From: Phytopythium helicoides
Lineage: Eukaryota; Oomycota; Peronosporomycetes; Pythiales; Pythiaceae
Assembly: GCA_024867545.1 (NCBI GenBank)
Contig: JANFNE010000003.1
Coordinates: forward strand, 2,108,001 to 2,172,000
Length of the DNA stretch: 64,000 nt
Reading direction: 5' to 3'
Position 1 is the stretch's first letter. Each line of letters opens with the position of its first letter. The position numbers were made by a program, and so were the translations under genes. Positions 1 through 11,210 of this stretch are shown here, piece by piece. The notes beneath the pieces are model-generated. The model worked only from the letters and a program-made list of their open reading frames with translations, did not search any database and was not told where the DNA came from.

Positions 1-1181
1 CGTCTCCAACAACTTCACGACGATCTGTGCGTATCTGTCCAGTGGCTTCACGGCCAGCACCGCATGAACCGGATCAAGCGACTGAGGTCGCTCAGCTTTC
101 AAGAGGGAAACAAATTGAACTCGCGTCAACAAATCAAGCCCGTCGGTAGGCACAACCCTTCCCCACCCGCGCTCTGTATTATATGGGCCTGAAGTTCGAC
201 CGCGTTCTCGGATGATCGATTGCCACGATCGGAGTGAGTGCGATCTCCAATCGTCCTGCAGACGGAAAGCACTTCGAATTGACCCCACACATGCTTGTAT
301 GCCACAGTAGATGCATCAGCAGCAACATCCGATACGGCTGGTATACACTCGCTGCTGATCATGGAAATAAAGGCCTTGTCAATCGCAGACTTCGCTTCCA
401 AGAACGGAAACGGCACGACCATCGTCTCAGCGTACGTGGCACTACACTCACTACTCTTTGCTCTGATGTCTCGTGAGTCCTGTGTTTTGAACATCTTGTC
501 AGTTTCGAGCTGTGGCGTCCTCGCTTCCCGAATCTCTGCTGATGCCTGAGCACACAGTCCATCGATATCGCGCAACAGCAGCGACAAATCCCACACATCC
601 TTTTCGCTCAGCTCTATGGCAGGTTTGGTTGGTTCTCCTCGTGAAAGCTCAACTGCTCGTGAATATTGCACTCCCGCCATTTGAACTCGCATCGCCTCAA
701 CGAGACCAACTGTAGCCTCGTGGCGGGTCCGCATTTCGTTCCTCAGCTCACGATTGAGCGCTTCGGCCGCAATTCGACGTTGCATCTGACGCAGCGCCAC
801 GCCTCGCCACCCTGTCATTCGCCGCTTTGGGTTTATATGCCGTAGCAAACATTGCCTTCCGTCTCTGCAGCAGCTTGTGCAGCTGCTCCTGGAGCTCGCT
901 CGGTGCTCAACGCAACTCAAGCAGCTCCTGGCGCTTCTTGAGCCAGTGTATGTATCTTCTGTCCAGTTCTTGGATGTCAACCTGGGTTCTTCGCCTTTGT
1001 CGCCGCTGCTGTTGGATGATTGTGGCGTTGCAAGGGCGGCTGTAGGCAAAACGGAAGCCAAGTCACCGGCTTGGAAAAATGCCGAAGAACTGCTGATCTC
1101 GATGGGCAGCAAAACATCGAGCCCATCGAGCCACTCGTCATCTATCTGCCAGAGAGAAGGTGACGTGGGCAGATGCTCCAT
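1..1181 (-). pseudogene. Group A M96-like family member, broken and cut by the window edge
   Basis: The N-terminal (MEHLPTS start, ATG at 1181), W-signature (GWRGVALRQMQRR) and VPFPF segments match the three intact group A genes to its right, so identity is clear. The reading frame is wrong in two places. The basic/leucine coil lies out of frame between about 830 and 960, where the other strand frame gives the expected heptads. Near 215-225 the C-terminal domain leaves the frame: the WGRVVP-like segment is found one frame over down to base 1. The 3' end is beyond the window. Two separate frame breaks favour a real pseudogene over a single sequencing error. It would have encoded a protein of about 430 residues like its neighbours. 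Confidence 0.75.
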
Positions 1182-1978
1182 GGGTTGGTTGAGTACGTGC
1201 ACGATAGAGAATCAACGGGTGTCAATCTCAATGATCTGAATCTGAAGCAGCTCCAGACTCAGAGCGCAGACTGCTTCAGCGTACAGTGGACAACTAGGAG
1301 CCGCACGGACGATTGTGCAGAGGAAAGTGTCCTTATGGTAGAAACCCCCAATGATCTGTCCCGACTCATGCTCTTGAGACCCACAATGATGGAATTTCCG
1401 TGGCTGGCTCGACGCGTCTCCTTTGGATTGGCCAGAACTTGGACAGATGTATAACTAAGGTACTGTTTCACGTTGTGACACGGCCGCTCCATGATGAGGG
1501 CGAGATGCCGATAGAGCGCAGTAAGCAATGGTGACCACACTGCTGGTCGTCATAACGACACACACGAGAATTTCCATTTGCCAACATTTTTGCCAAGCAC
1601 TCCTTGATGGCACCGGAACTAAGTGCAGGACAAATTGTAGACAGTATCGTAGATGCTCTGTTCGCATGGCTCTCAAATGCTGCTCACCACCAATCCCAAC
1701 ATATCTGACATGATCCGCGTGATTGAAGCAAAATGCTTTGCTTGCCGTCAGGACGGAAGTGCATTTTCAGGCAATAACTTTTCGCTGTGGCCGCAAAAAC
1801 GATCGGAGTCCCAGATTTGTCCTTGAGAGTTGCTGTAGTTGTACAGCGAGTACAGCGAGCTCTTGCTTGAAATGGCGTCGAAAAACTCTTTGGCGTGTCG
1901 AGTTCGAGCTCGTCTGTGAAGATCTGTCCATTACTAAGTAGGCTTGCGGAAGATTTTGTATTGGTGTCACATTATTCA
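1182..1978. other. Intergenic spacer without a recognisable gene
   Basis: Short frames on both strands look random and none resembles a known protein. It separates the 5' side of the broken group A copy from the 3' end of the next copy. I see no repeat or RNA gene here. Confidence 0.5.
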
Positions 1979-3280
1979 CTAAAGTAATCTACCAGGACTG
2001 AGGCCTTGGTCTCCCAACACATCGATTGACCCTTGCTTCTGTGTTACCAGTTCGTCAACAATCGCGTTCTCCAAGGTATGAACGAACTTGGCCGTGTCAA
2101 TCTCCGAAGACTCAATGAGCATATGCGTGTATCTGTCGAGTGGGGGAACGGACGGCGCAACCATACCAGCGTCGGATAACTGAGAGTGCTCCGCTCTCCA
2201 GTGCGAAAGAAAGTGGACTCGCGTTGACGTTGCGAGCTCGTTTGCGGGCACAACGCATCCCCAGCCGTACTCTGTGATATAATGGCCTGTAGGCTCACCT
2301 CGTTCTCGGACGATGGATCGCCAAGCCAGGTCTGAGCGATGGTTACCCTCAATCGCTTTGGAAACGGAAAGAACTTCAAACGGTCCGCACAAGTATTTGA
2401 CAGCTGCAGTGGAGCCATCCTCAGCAATGTCCATGATGGCTGGGACACACTCGTTGCCGATCATGACTGGATACGCCTTCTCCATCGCCGAGTTGGATTC
2501 CGAGAATGAAAATGGTACGGCTATGGACTCCGCTAAAGCTGCCGTGTGTACCCCACTCGTTTCGATGAAGTCTCGTGAATACCGTGAGTTGTACGTCTTG
2601 TCAGCCTCAAGCTGCGGCATATTGGCTCGCTGGAGTTCAGCTGAAGCATGAGCACACATCTCGTCGACCTCATGCACCAGCAGCGACAAATCCCACACGT
2701 CTTTTTCGCTCAGCTGCATGACGGGCTTGCTCCAATCCTCGTCAGCCAGCCCGGTCGCTCGCGTTGACCCCATCATCGCCATTTGCACTCGAAGCGTCTC
2801 CATGAGGCTCACTGTAGCTTCATGGCGGGTCCGGATGTGCATTCGAAGCTCGCGGTTCAGCGCCTCAGCTGCAAGTCGTCGCTGCATCTGGCGCAATGCC
2901 ACCCCTCTCCACCCCGCTGTCAACCGCTTGGAGCCATTTGAGGTCGCTACCAGCGCCTCCCGACGCCGCACCAGCTCGTATAACTGCGCCTGGAGCTGGC
3001 TCGACATTCCACGAAGCTTCGCCAGCTCATTTCGCTTCTTCTGGCGGTACTCGCGCCTCCTATCCGACGTCCCGGGCACCAACATGCGCTCTTCGTCTCC
3101 GTCTTCACTTGCATTCGAGGTTTGGGGCGTAGCTGGCGATGTAGATGGAATTGGAGGCTGTGCAGCGGCTTGAAAAGGAGCGAAGGAAGCAACGGTCTCA
3201 ATAGACAGCAGAGTGTCGAGCTCGTCGAGCCACTGGTCGTCCATCGGCCAGTGCGGAGGCGTCGCAGGCTGGGATGTCAT
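1979..3280 (-). CDS. M96-like bZIP/START-like family protein, group A (433 aa)
   Basis: Intact single-exon frame with ATG at 3280, supported by the shared MTSQPA start of its paralogue at 5398. An acidic hydrophobic patch (MDDQWLDELDTLL, residues 13-25) is followed by a basic run (RRREYRQKKRNEL, about 73-85) leading into leucine heptads to about 108. The W-signature helix GWRGVALRQMQRRLAAEALN is at 123-142. The C-terminal half has VPFSF near 255, a WRSIVRERG strand near 320 and EYGWGCVVP near 337, a pattern suggesting a START-like fold. A nuclear DNA-binding or lipid/ligand-sensing role is inference only. The canonical bZIP Asn-x7-Arg is not evident, so DNA binding is uncertain. A conserved element, CTTTCTCAA, lies just upstream of the ATG as in the next two genes. 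Confidence 0.85.
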   Translation of the reverse strand: MTSQPATPPHWPMDDQWLDELDTLLSIETVASFAPFQAAAQPPIPSTSPATPQTSNASEDGDEERMLVPGTSDRRREYRQKKRNELAKLRGMSSQLQAQLYELVRRREALVATSNGSKRLTAGWRGVALRQMQRRLAAEALNRELRMHIRTRHEATVSLMETLRVQMAMMGSTRATGLADEDWSKPVMQLSEKDVWDLSLLVHEVDEMCAHASAELQRANMPQLEADKTYNSRYSRDFIETSGVHTAALAESIAVPFSFSESNSAMEKAYPVMIGNECVPAIMDIAEDGSTAAVKYLCGPFEVLSVSKAIEGNHRSDLAWRSIVRERGEPTGHYITEYGWGCVVPANELATSTRVHFLSHWRAEHSQLSDAGMVAPSVPPLDRYTHMLIESSEIDTAKFVHTLENAIVDELVTQKQGSIDVLGDQGLSPGRLL

Positions 3281-4123
3281 GGTGACTGAGCTCTTGAGAA
3301 AGTGCGGCGAGACGAATGCAAAGAATCAGTGTCAGACAGACTCAGAGAATCTGACCTAAAAAAAAAAGTGTGTGAACCGGAGGTGAGTGGCAAACAAAAA
3401 CAAGCAAATTGCCGCTGGCAATGAGTCACACGGACAATCGGTGGATGATCGCATCCACAATAAGGACTTCAAGGACACCTTCTAGTGGTTGAGTTCGAGC
3501 CATAGCCACAAACTGTTCCTGGATTTTCCGCATCACTGTTGGCGCGGGTATGGATCACGTTCAAAACACCTAGCCATTTCAGGTTGATGAGTATTTGGTA
3601 TGAGTTGACAATAGGAGAGCCCGAGCTGAAATTTTCAAGAGGAGGACTACACATATCGTTGATCGTGCAACTGCGGGCAGCAAGTACGTTTACCTCCTTC
3701 GTTGTGATGATCATACCAGCATATTGCTCGACGTGCGCATCGATGCCCTGCTCGCAAACTATTCATTCGTGATATGTATGATTACGAAAATTACTCAGCG
3801 ATCTCACACCTTGTGACTGTGGGTCTAAATGGCTGCCTGTACTCTACACCAGCTAACATGGGTATGCTGCTCTGAGGTGAGGTTTCTCCGCTGGGGCGAC
3901 TCGGTAACTCAAAATGATTAATTGGCGGCAGAAGATTTGGAATTTGAGCTATCGATCTTTTCAGCCTGGAGGAAACCTCACCGCAACGATCATTTGTCGT
4001 CAGAGCATGAGCTTTACGTCTTCAGAAAAGCCTGTTTGGCAAGGGGATTCTGCAGTAAGGCTGAAACTCGCAATCGTCAAAGGAGAAGTTACACACACAA
4101 ACTTATGGTACTATTATAATGCA
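3281..4123. other. Intergenic spacer with upstream motif CTGGATTTTC
   Basis: No credible gene. The 10-mer CTGGATTTTC at 3519-3528 recurs in the spacers upstream of other group A and B genes; here it sits 239 bp 5' of the 3280 start. A run of A's lies at about 3358-3367. Confidence 0.5.
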
Positions 4124-5398
4124 TCACCCTTCGCACACCTCAACGGAGCCTCGCTTTCGTGTCACCATTTCGTCAATGATCACATTCTCAACGGTCCGTA
4201 CGAGCTCGGCTGCGTCGTTCTCCGAAGATTCAACAAGCATCTGCGTGTACCTCTCGAGTGAGCCAGTGTTCGGCAGTACCATATCACCAGTAAATGCTTG
4301 AAGTTGCTCGGCTCTCCATTTCGTGAGAAGCTGGACACGCGTCGACGTTGCGAGCTCATCAGCAGGTACAACACTCCCCCAACCGTACTCGGTTATACAA
4401 GGGCCTGCAGGCCTACCGCGCTCTCGAATGATGGAGCGCCATGCGAGATCGGTGCGTTTACTACCTTCAATCGCTTTGGAGATGGAGAGAACTTCAAACG
4501 GACCCCACACGTACTTGACAGCTGCAGTGGAGCCATCTTCACCAACTTCGATAATGGCTGGGACACACTCACTGCTGAGCATCATCGGATAAGCCTTCTC
4601 CATCGCCAAGTTTGTATCCATGAACGGAAACGGCACGACCATCATCTCGGTAAACGTAGCCGTACGCTCGCCACTTGTCGAGATGACATCTCGTGAAAAT
4701 CGTGAATTGTATGTCTTGTCAGCCTCGAGCTGCGGCATTCGCACTCTCTGGATTTCAGCTGAAGCATGAGCACACATATCGTCAACGTGATGCATGAGCA
4801 GCGACATATCCCACACGTCCTTCTTGCTCAGTTGCATAACAGGCTTCATTCGATCCCCATCGGCCAGCTCGGCCGCTCGCGTCGACCCCACCGTCGCCAT
4901 CTGCGCTCGCAGCGTCTCCATGAGGCTCACCGTGGCCTCGTGACGAGTACGGATCTGAGTCCTGAGCTCACGATTCAACGCTTCAGCTGCAAGTCGTCGC
5001 TGCATCTGACGCAAAGCCACCCCTCTCCACCCTGCTATCAGCCGCCTTGAGCCGTCAGCAGTGACTGCGAGAGCCTGCCGACGCCGTAACAGCTCGTACA
5101 ACTGCGCCTGGAGCTCAGCCGACATTCCACGCAGCTCCAGCAGCTCATTTCGCTTCTTCTGGCGGTACTCGCGCCTTCTATCCGGCGTCCTGGACGCCAA
5201 TATGCGTTCTTTATCTCCGTCTTCACTTGCATTCGAAACTGGAGGCGTAATTGGCGCTGCAGAGGGCGCTGGAACGTGCGGAGCGGCTTGAACAGGAGCG
5301 AAGGAAGCGACAGTCTCAATAGGCAGCAGAGCGTCGAGCTCGTCGAGCCACCGATCGTCCATCGACCAGTGCGGAGGCGACGCAGGCTGGGACGTCAT
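4124..5398 (-). CDS. M96-like bZIP/START-like family protein, group A (424 aa)
   Basis: Intact single exon. The start is set at ATG 5398 (MTSQPASPP) by alignment with the 3280 gene; the frame stays open to 5425, which would add nine residues. The order of parts matches its neighbour: MDDRWLDELDALLPIE, then a basic stretch RRREYRQKKRNELLELR, the W-signature helix, and a C-terminal domain with VPFPF and WRSIIRERGR. It is closest to the 1979-3280 gene across its whole length, so it is a recent tandem duplicate in the same orientation. The 3' end carries its own stop after VTRKRGSVEVCEG. Function beyond family membership is unknown. Confidence 0.85.
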   Translation of the reverse strand: MTSQPASPPHWSMDDRWLDELDALLPIETVASFAPVQAAPHVPAPSAAPITPPVSNASEDGDKERILASRTPDRRREYRQKKRNELLELRGMSAELQAQLYELLRRRQALAVTADGSRRLIAGWRGVALRQMQRRLAAEALNRELRTQIRTRHEATVSLMETLRAQMATVGSTRAAELADGDRMKPVMQLSKKDVWDMSLLMHHVDDMCAHASAEIQRVRMPQLEADKTYNSRFSRDVISTSGERTATFTEMMVVPFPFMDTNLAMEKAYPMMLSSECVPAIIEVGEDGSTAAVKYVWGPFEVLSISKAIEGSKRTDLAWRSIIRERGRPAGPCITEYGWGSVVPADELATSTRVQLLTKWRAEQLQAFTGDMVLPNTGSLERYTQMLVESSENDAAELVRTVENVIIDEMVTRKRGSVEVCEG

Positions 5399-6198
5399 GG
5401 CAACGGAGCTCTTGAGAAAGTGCACGATGGCTCACCATCATCGGGAGAGCATCGAACCGGATTTTCTGAGTCTCAAGCAGTGCCAGACTCAGAGCTTCAA
5501 CACACGGCTGCGATGACAACCGCGCAAGAGGGCGAAATTTTGTGGTGGATCAGCTCTTTTGGCGATGGGCCATGCATGACGACACCTAGTCCTGTTCTGT
5601 GGTGTAGAGATGGAATTGTCAACTGCTTGAACGTGAAAGGTGCTTGACCCACCTCAGCGCCACGCTGGCCCACAAGTTGCTCCTGGATTTTCCGAGTCGG
5701 TCATGGCGAGGATTACGGGTAGGCTCTTGACACGACTCGAGAGGTGCATGTCTGGGGAAGCGCAGTCCGACCTGGATTTTCGAGGGTATCACCGCTTGAC
5801 CACTCTGCTGCTCATCTGAACGGCGCAAAGCAAGTACAGTATCATTTGCCTCCTCAACGTGCTGTTCGCAAAGCCCGAGATCCGCACCGAAAGCTGTGAA
5901 CTGGTCGTTCGTGATGTGCATGGATGCAACGAGGAGATGACGAGCTACCACCTGTGAGTCTGGCTGGCTGTCAGTACTTTACTACACCTAGAATAATGGA
6001 TTGGGCAGAATCCGAGATCTCCAAGAGTTGCCAACTCGATCTCTCTCTGTTCGGCATTGTAATTTCTTCAACGTTGCGATTTGAAACGCATCAGTATGCA
6101 TTGCTTGTCAGCTTTACGAGTTTCTACAGACAATCATGTTCCTCTAGGGAAGCTACAACGACTAGGACCCGAGACTCGCCCCACAGCTACCTGTGGAT
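5399..6198. other. Intergenic spacer with two CTGGATTTTC motifs
   Basis: No credible gene. CTGGATTTTC occurs at 5683 and 5772, 285 and 374 bp upstream of the 5398 start. The stretch around 5960-5990 resembles 7965-8000 behind the next gene, so whole spacer units seem to have been duplicated with the genes. Confidence 0.5.
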
Positions 6199-7446
6199 TT
6201 ACCATTGCTTTCGCGCCACCATTTTATCGACGATCACGTTTTCCATCTTTTGGGCGAGCTCGGCGGCGTCACTTTCTGAGGACCCGACGTACATTTGTAT
6301 GAATCTGTCGAGCGAGTGTGTAGAGGGCACTACCGTCCCAGCTTCATGCGACGGAGCCTGCTCAGCACTCCAATGTGAGAGGAGGTGAAGTTGCGTTGAC
6401 ATACCGGATTCGTTGGCTGCTGCAGTACGTCCCCAGCCATATTCGGAAATGACTGGATCGACAAGTTGCCCTCGCTCCCGTATAATCGATCGCCACGCCA
6501 TGTCCGCGTGTCCGCTGCCCTTGACCAACTTAAAGACTGAGAGGACTTCAAACGGCCCCCACATGGTCTTGACTGCCATAGTTGGCCCGTCTTCAGAAAC
6601 GTTCGAGATGGCAGGAACGCATTCGCTCCCGACCACAATTGGGAAGGCCTTGTCCATTGCTGGGATAGCGTCCTCCACTGGGAATGGCATCACCATCGTC
6701 TCTGCGAACGTCGCGCTCTGTACGCCACTCATCTCGCTTCCCCGAGATAATCGAGAGTTGTAGGTCTTGTCCTTCTCCAGCAGCGGCATCTGCGCTTGCT
6801 GGACCTTGGTCGAGGCTTGAGCACACATGACGTCAATGTCATGGAGAAGGATTGACAAATCATTCCGATCCTTTTCGTTGAGCTGCATCACAGGCTTGCT
6901 CGGCTCTCCTTCGGTCATCTCCAGCGTCCGCTTGGACCCTATCGTCGTCTGAGCTCTCAATGCCTCCATAAGTCTCACTGCCGCATCATGATGATTACGG
7001 ATGTGCGCTCTCAATTCCGTATTCAGTGTTTCGGCTGCGAGTCGACGTTGTATCTGTCGCAGCGCAACACCTCGCCACCCCGCTGCCAAACGCGTTGAGT
7101 TGCTCAAAGTGCTCTCAAAGCCTTTTCGACGCTGCAACAACTCGTGCAGCTGTGCCTGTAACTCAACTGTCGTTTCACGCAGCTCCAGCAGCTCGCGACG
7201 CTTCTTTTGCCGGTAGTCTCGCCGTCTATCGGGCATCTCGGACATTAGCGCGCGCTCTTCATCTCCATCTTCGCTGCTATTGGAGAGTCGTGGCTTTGGC
7301 GGGGACGAAGGCTGAGCTGGAACTTGAGTACTAGGCTGAAGCGAAGCCGAAGAGGTTGCGGTCTCGACCAGCAGGAGCTCCTCAAGCTCGGCCAGCCACT
7401 GGTCGTCCAGCGGCCACTGAGGAGGCGACGCGGGATGAGACTTCAT
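6199..7446 (-). CDS. M96-like bZIP/START-like family protein, group A (415 aa)
   Basis: Intact single exon. ATG 7446 (MKSHPASPPQWP) is chosen because it aligns with the MTSQP starts of the other group A genes; the frame is open to 7656 but that extension has no counterpart. The N-terminal acidic patch LDDQWLAELEELLLVE, basic stretch RRRDYRQKKRRELLELR, W-signature GWRGVALRQIQRRLAAE and C-terminal WRSIIRERG and EYGWGR segments are all present. It is more diverged than the pair at 1979-5398, for example MNAM-type substitutions in the middle helix (ETLNTEL). No frame damage is visible. It closes the group A block. Confidence 0.85.
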   Translation of the reverse strand: MKSHPASPPQWPLDDQWLAELEELLLVETATSSASLQPSTQVPAQPSSPPKPRLSNSSEDGDEERALMSEMPDRRRDYRQKKRRELLELRETTVELQAQLHELLQRRKGFESTLSNSTRLAAGWRGVALRQIQRRLAAETLNTELRAHIRNHHDAAVRLMEALRAQTTIGSKRTLEMTEGEPSKPVMQLNEKDRNDLSILLHDIDVMCAQASTKVQQAQMPLLEKDKTYNSRLSRGSEMSGVQSATFAETMVMPFPVEDAIPAMDKAFPIVVGSECVPAISNVSEDGPTMAVKTMWGPFEVLSVFKLVKGSGHADMAWRSIIRERGQLVDPVISEYGWGRTAAANESGMSTQLHLLSHWSAEQAPSHEAGTVVPSTHSLDRFIQMYVGSSESDAAELAQKMENVIVDKMVARKQW

Positions 7447-8709
7447 TGCGATGGCGCTTTTGAGAAAGTGGGTTGGGCTCAGCGGAGACAGCATCGACCA
7501 GGTTTTCGGAACGTCAGACGAAGCGAAGGTGATAGCTTCAATGTGGTGTTGGCGCGCCATCACAAATGGCAATGGTGCAGCCCAACACACAAAGGGACGA
7601 AAGTGGCAATGGATCAGCTCTTTGGCGATGGGCCTGTCAAGTACTGTCGACCTCAAGTTCCTAGTGCTAGAGCACGACCCAATTGCCCCGACTCATCGCC
7701 ATTGAGACCCACAATCGTCCCCTGGATTTTCAGTGTTGGACGCTCGTCCGTTGTAGAGGGCGCTTGACGAGCTATGTCGGGATTCGCATCCATGTGTTTT
7801 CACTGAAGCTCTGAGTCACTTACCGTGGTAACCTGACCTGGATTTTCGGGGAAAAGACGAGAATCACGTCGACGACCATGAGCACTCGATCGACTGGTGC
7901 AAGGAGAGTTGTAATGCCGATGTGGATGTGTCCGTCGTGGCGGCGAGGAGACTGCAACGTTTCGCAGACTGGTCAGGCTGCAGGTACTTTACAACATCAT
8001 TCAGATGGGATTCCGAGCGAGTACTCAGGTCAACGCTTAGCATCTCAATTCGAACAGGTTCAAATGCGCGCAGGAGATCTCTAGGTTGCGCTATAAAACA
8101 GCTTCTGCTCGTTTGTCGCTGAAAATTTTGATTTATTACACCAATGTTCACATAAATGTTCTCTCTCGTTCACTCAGTCTTACCTTTGCCTTGAACGGCT
8201 TTCCAAAGCAAAAATTCTCGACTGGATGCTCGGTGTTTGTTTGCAGGTATTGCTCGACCTGTGAAATATCGAGGCTTACATGTGATTAACCTTGTAATCC
8301 AACGCATTTGTTACTGAGCATTGGCTAGCGCTCAGTTGTTGGGATCACGAAAAGTTGTTGTGAGCTGGGTTTGTAAAAGATAAAGCAGCTGGTTACGCAG
8401 TTTCCCCACTCAGTTAGTGCAGGCAGAAATGCAAGAAGACAATACTCAGGAGTACAAACCACAACTCATTGCGAGGGTACACTACCACTCAGCCGAAGCG
8501 GGAGGGCCAGCAAGCGATCGGAAGTAGACTTCCTTCATTTCCGAGGTGTGGTCTTTCCGGTCTTCTTGTTGATTTGGCGCTAGGAGTGCTTTATTAGGGT
8601 GGATCATCAATTTCGATCCATTATGAGCTCAGCCACTAACTAACAAGTACCGCCATCCGCGAAGTCTGTCGAAATTGGCGAGGCTGTGATCGAGAGAAGT
8701 TTTTTTTTT
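7447..8709. other. Long spacer between group A and group B blocks
   Basis: No gene recognised. CTGGATTTTC occurs at 7732 and 7838, 286 and 392 bp upstream of the 7446 start, repeating the layout seen in front of the 5398 gene. The remainder (8100-8700) holds only short unconvincing frames. Confidence 0.5.
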
Positions 8710-9870
8710 TTAATCTACTCCGTTCACTTTCGTCGTTCCCACGCCGTAGAACACAGCGTCCTCCACCGCTTCGAGCCACTCAGAGGCCTCTTGCTGCGGT
8801 TGTTGCGTCACAAAGTCGGCGAACATCTCGAACTGTCGGCCGTGCTCGGCTGCAACCTCAGCTGTCATGGAGTAGCGAGTGCAGAACACAAACTTGGTGC
8901 CATTCGCGCTTGCAGATTCGTCTGCAAATGACCGAGCCACACCCCATCCATGCTCAAGAAACTCGGGGCCGTTGGGGACATCGTCCAAGCTCACCGACTG
9001 CCAACAAAATACAGCTCGCGCTGCTTCCATGAAGACACGGCCGACCCAGAGGCATATATGCTCGACAGGCTCCCCCTCATCGCTGTCCAAAATCAGCATC
9101 TTGATTGCAACGGCATCACCAAGGTTCTGAGAATCGACTTGAGCAACAGGATGGTCCTTGGAGAGCATTGCCATGAGCGCCTTTTGTCCTGCCGCCACCG
9201 CTTCTAGGAATGGAAACGGCACAGCTCTCGACTCCAACATCTCCACATACTCGCGGTCTTGGTGAGCATCCCATCGACGGTGGACCTCCCATGTGCAAGG
9301 CTGACTCGTGGTGGTTGGTCGCTCACACCCACTCAACACAGCGTCCGTGTGCGCATACATCGCGTCCAGCTCCTGAGCCATCGAGACAACACGCTGTACT
9401 TCCCACGGAGCGACTTGGACTGGTCGCATCGGGTCATTCGGTCGCCGTATCAACGGACCGGAAGATTCAGCGCGCAATGCCAAACAAGCCTGCTCCAGCT
9501 GACGCGCAGCAACTTGCATTCGCGCGATCTGAGACCGTAGCTCGCGATTCAGCACCTCGGACCTCACGCGTCGTCTCAGCTGACGCATCGCCGTCCCTCG
9601 CCACCCACCGGTCGGCATGAGCCGGTCGCTTTCCGTCGACTGAATCAGTGAAGCGAGTCTTGCCTGTAGCTGCACGTGGTCTTGGCGGAGCTGCAGGAGT
9701 TCGTCGCGTCGCTTGTCTCGGTATCGAGCTCTTCTCTTGCGAGCGAGCTCACGTCCATTGTCGTCGTTGGCGTCGCCGTCGCTGGAGCTGCCGTTCGGCG
9801 TCGTGGCGTGGTCTTCGTCTGCTACCAGCTCCCACAGGTCAGACGTTGCGATCTCCATAAAGTCGGTCAT
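8710..9870 (-). CDS. M96-like bZIP/START-like family protein, group B (386 aa)
   Basis: Intact single exon; ATG 9870 is the first, but ATG 9858 (MEIATSDLWEL) aligns with the starts of the other group B genes. Parts in order: SDLWELV at 10-16, an acidic linker, a basic stretch RKRRARYRDKRRDEL at 44-58, a leucine coil to about 76, the W-signature GWRGTAMRQLRRRVRSE at 89-105, a Cys-containing segment GCERPTT at 181-187 and HRRWD at 198-202. The C-terminal domain follows, with VPFPF at 217, FCWQSV at 288, EHGWGVARS at 306 and FCTRYSM at 329. Its middle 170 residues are almost identical to the gene at 11764, while both ends diverge. Confidence 0.87.
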   Translation of the reverse strand: MTDFMEIATSDLWELVADEDHATTPNGSSSDGDANDDNGRELARKRRARYRDKRRDELLQLRQDHVQLQARLASLIQSTESDRLMPTGGWRGTAMRQLRRRVRSEVLNRELRSQIARMQVAARQLEQACLALRAESSGPLIRRPNDPMRPVQVAPWEVQRVVSMAQELDAMYAHTDAVLSGCERPTTTSQPCTWEVHRRWDAHQDREYVEMLESRAVPFPFLEAVAAGQKALMAMLSKDHPVAQVDSQNLGDAVAIKMLILDSDEGEPVEHICLWVGRVFMEAARAVFCWQSVSLDDVPNGPEFLEHGWGVARSFADESASANGTKFVFCTRYSMTAEVAAEHGRQFEMFADFVTQQPQQEASEWLEAVEDAVFYGVGTTKVNGVD

Positions 9871-9914
9871 GGCGTGTGTGTGGCCTTCAGTGTATTTTGA
9901 GATTTGGTTGGCGC

Positions 9915-10066
9915 TTATGAAGGTGACAACAAGCAGCAGGAGTCCAGATCTTTTCTGGTGGATCAGACAAGACAGGAATTGCGTGCGACCTTATGAAGGT
10001 GACAACAAGCAGCAGGAGTCCAGATCTTTTCTGGTGGATCAGACAAGACAGGAATTGCGTGCGACC
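9915..10066. repeat. Perfect 76-bp direct tandem repeat, two copies
   Basis: Positions 9915-9990 and 9991-10066 are identical, each beginning TTATGAAGGTGACAAC and ending GCGTGCGACC. The repeat lies just upstream of the 9870 start, so it doubles a stretch of that gene's promoter region. Confidence 0.95.
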
Positions 10067-10904
10067 ACTCCAGAGGGTGCAACGGTGCCACGAACACTAA
10101 TCGGAACAGCGGCGTTTAACACACGCTTCGATCGTTGACAAAGATCCCTTCTGGCTACAGCTCTTGTCGACACAACTAGCGGGTGCTTCAGCGATGGGAA
10201 CTTTGTAGCACCTTCAGCGGAACTTGCGTAGGTTGCTAGCACTGTACAGGTATTATCTGGTTGGCTGCTTGAGTTGAGAAAATATACTAGAATGAGTTGG
10301 TAGCCTGCTCGAGACCCGAATAGGAAAGACGAGGAGCACTGCTGACCACTGTTGCTCATATAGTGTGAAGCCGGGCTGTACACTGCAGGTGCGAATAAAA
10401 TTCGTCGGCGTTCTCCTGCTTGATAACAGTGAGTTTGAGTCAGATGACAGCCGCTCTTGCAGTCACTGGCTAGCGGGTTGCACGCAAAGTAGTTCCCCCA
10501 TCGTGGAACTGCTCAAAACACTCGACTGGGCTGTTTGCAGCGAAAATACGTCTTGGTTGCCGACATCCTGACGTATCCCACACCAGCCGTAGATCTTCTT
10601 CGAAATTTCCACTAATCGAAGATCATCTTGGGAGTGATCAGCCGACAAAATTCGCTACTCAGAGGCTCCAGCCTCCGAAGGCTGACAACGAAAACTCGTA
10701 GCTAACAAACTCATAAACACCAAGTGCGTATTGGCAGAGTACTCGATATTAAATTAGCCGAAGAACGCTTAAGCGTGTTTTCACCTTGACATCGTCTCTC
10801 ACTAGACCTTGCTGATGTGAGCCTAGGATCAATCAGTGGGATGCCAATGTCTGGACGCCCAGCCCACACATCAATCTGAAGGGCTTGTATAGCTACCTGA
10901 ACTA
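10067..10904. other. Spacer without recognisable gene
   Basis: Short frames only. It lies between the tandem-duplicated promoter segment and the RNase H relic and may be part of the same decayed retroelement, but no reverse transcriptase motif can be seen. Confidence 0.4.
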
Positions 10905-11210
10905 TTGCACATTAGCGATATGTATTGCGCTCTCCCAATCGCTAACCTCACGGCGCTTTTCCACGGCCTTGAATATCTTTATCGACACGACAAAGCCAGT
11001 GGGGTCCATCTCACAATATTGGGAGACAGTCAACTTGTAATACGGGCTTTCAACGGTTCTGCCACATTACGTTCGTCAAAAATCACAGAGATTGCATCCG
11101 GCATAAAGCAACAACTTACAGGCTACCTATCAATAAGATGGCGACACATCAGAAGAACCTTCAACACAGCAGCGGACTACCTTGCAAACGTCGCAATGAA
11201 TACAAGATAA
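10905..11210 (+). pseudogene. RNase H-like fragment of a retroelement
   Basis: A frame of about 100 codons reads like the end of a retrotransposon RNase H domain. ANLTALFHGLEYL is the usual helix, LTILGDSQLVIRAF carries the catalytic Asp strand, and the tail has WRHIRRTFNTAADYLAN with the final Asp of the domain. The first catalytic Asp/Glu part is missing and no reverse transcriptase is found upstream, so this is a relic. The family (LINE or LTR) cannot be fixed from this piece. Confidence 0.55.
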
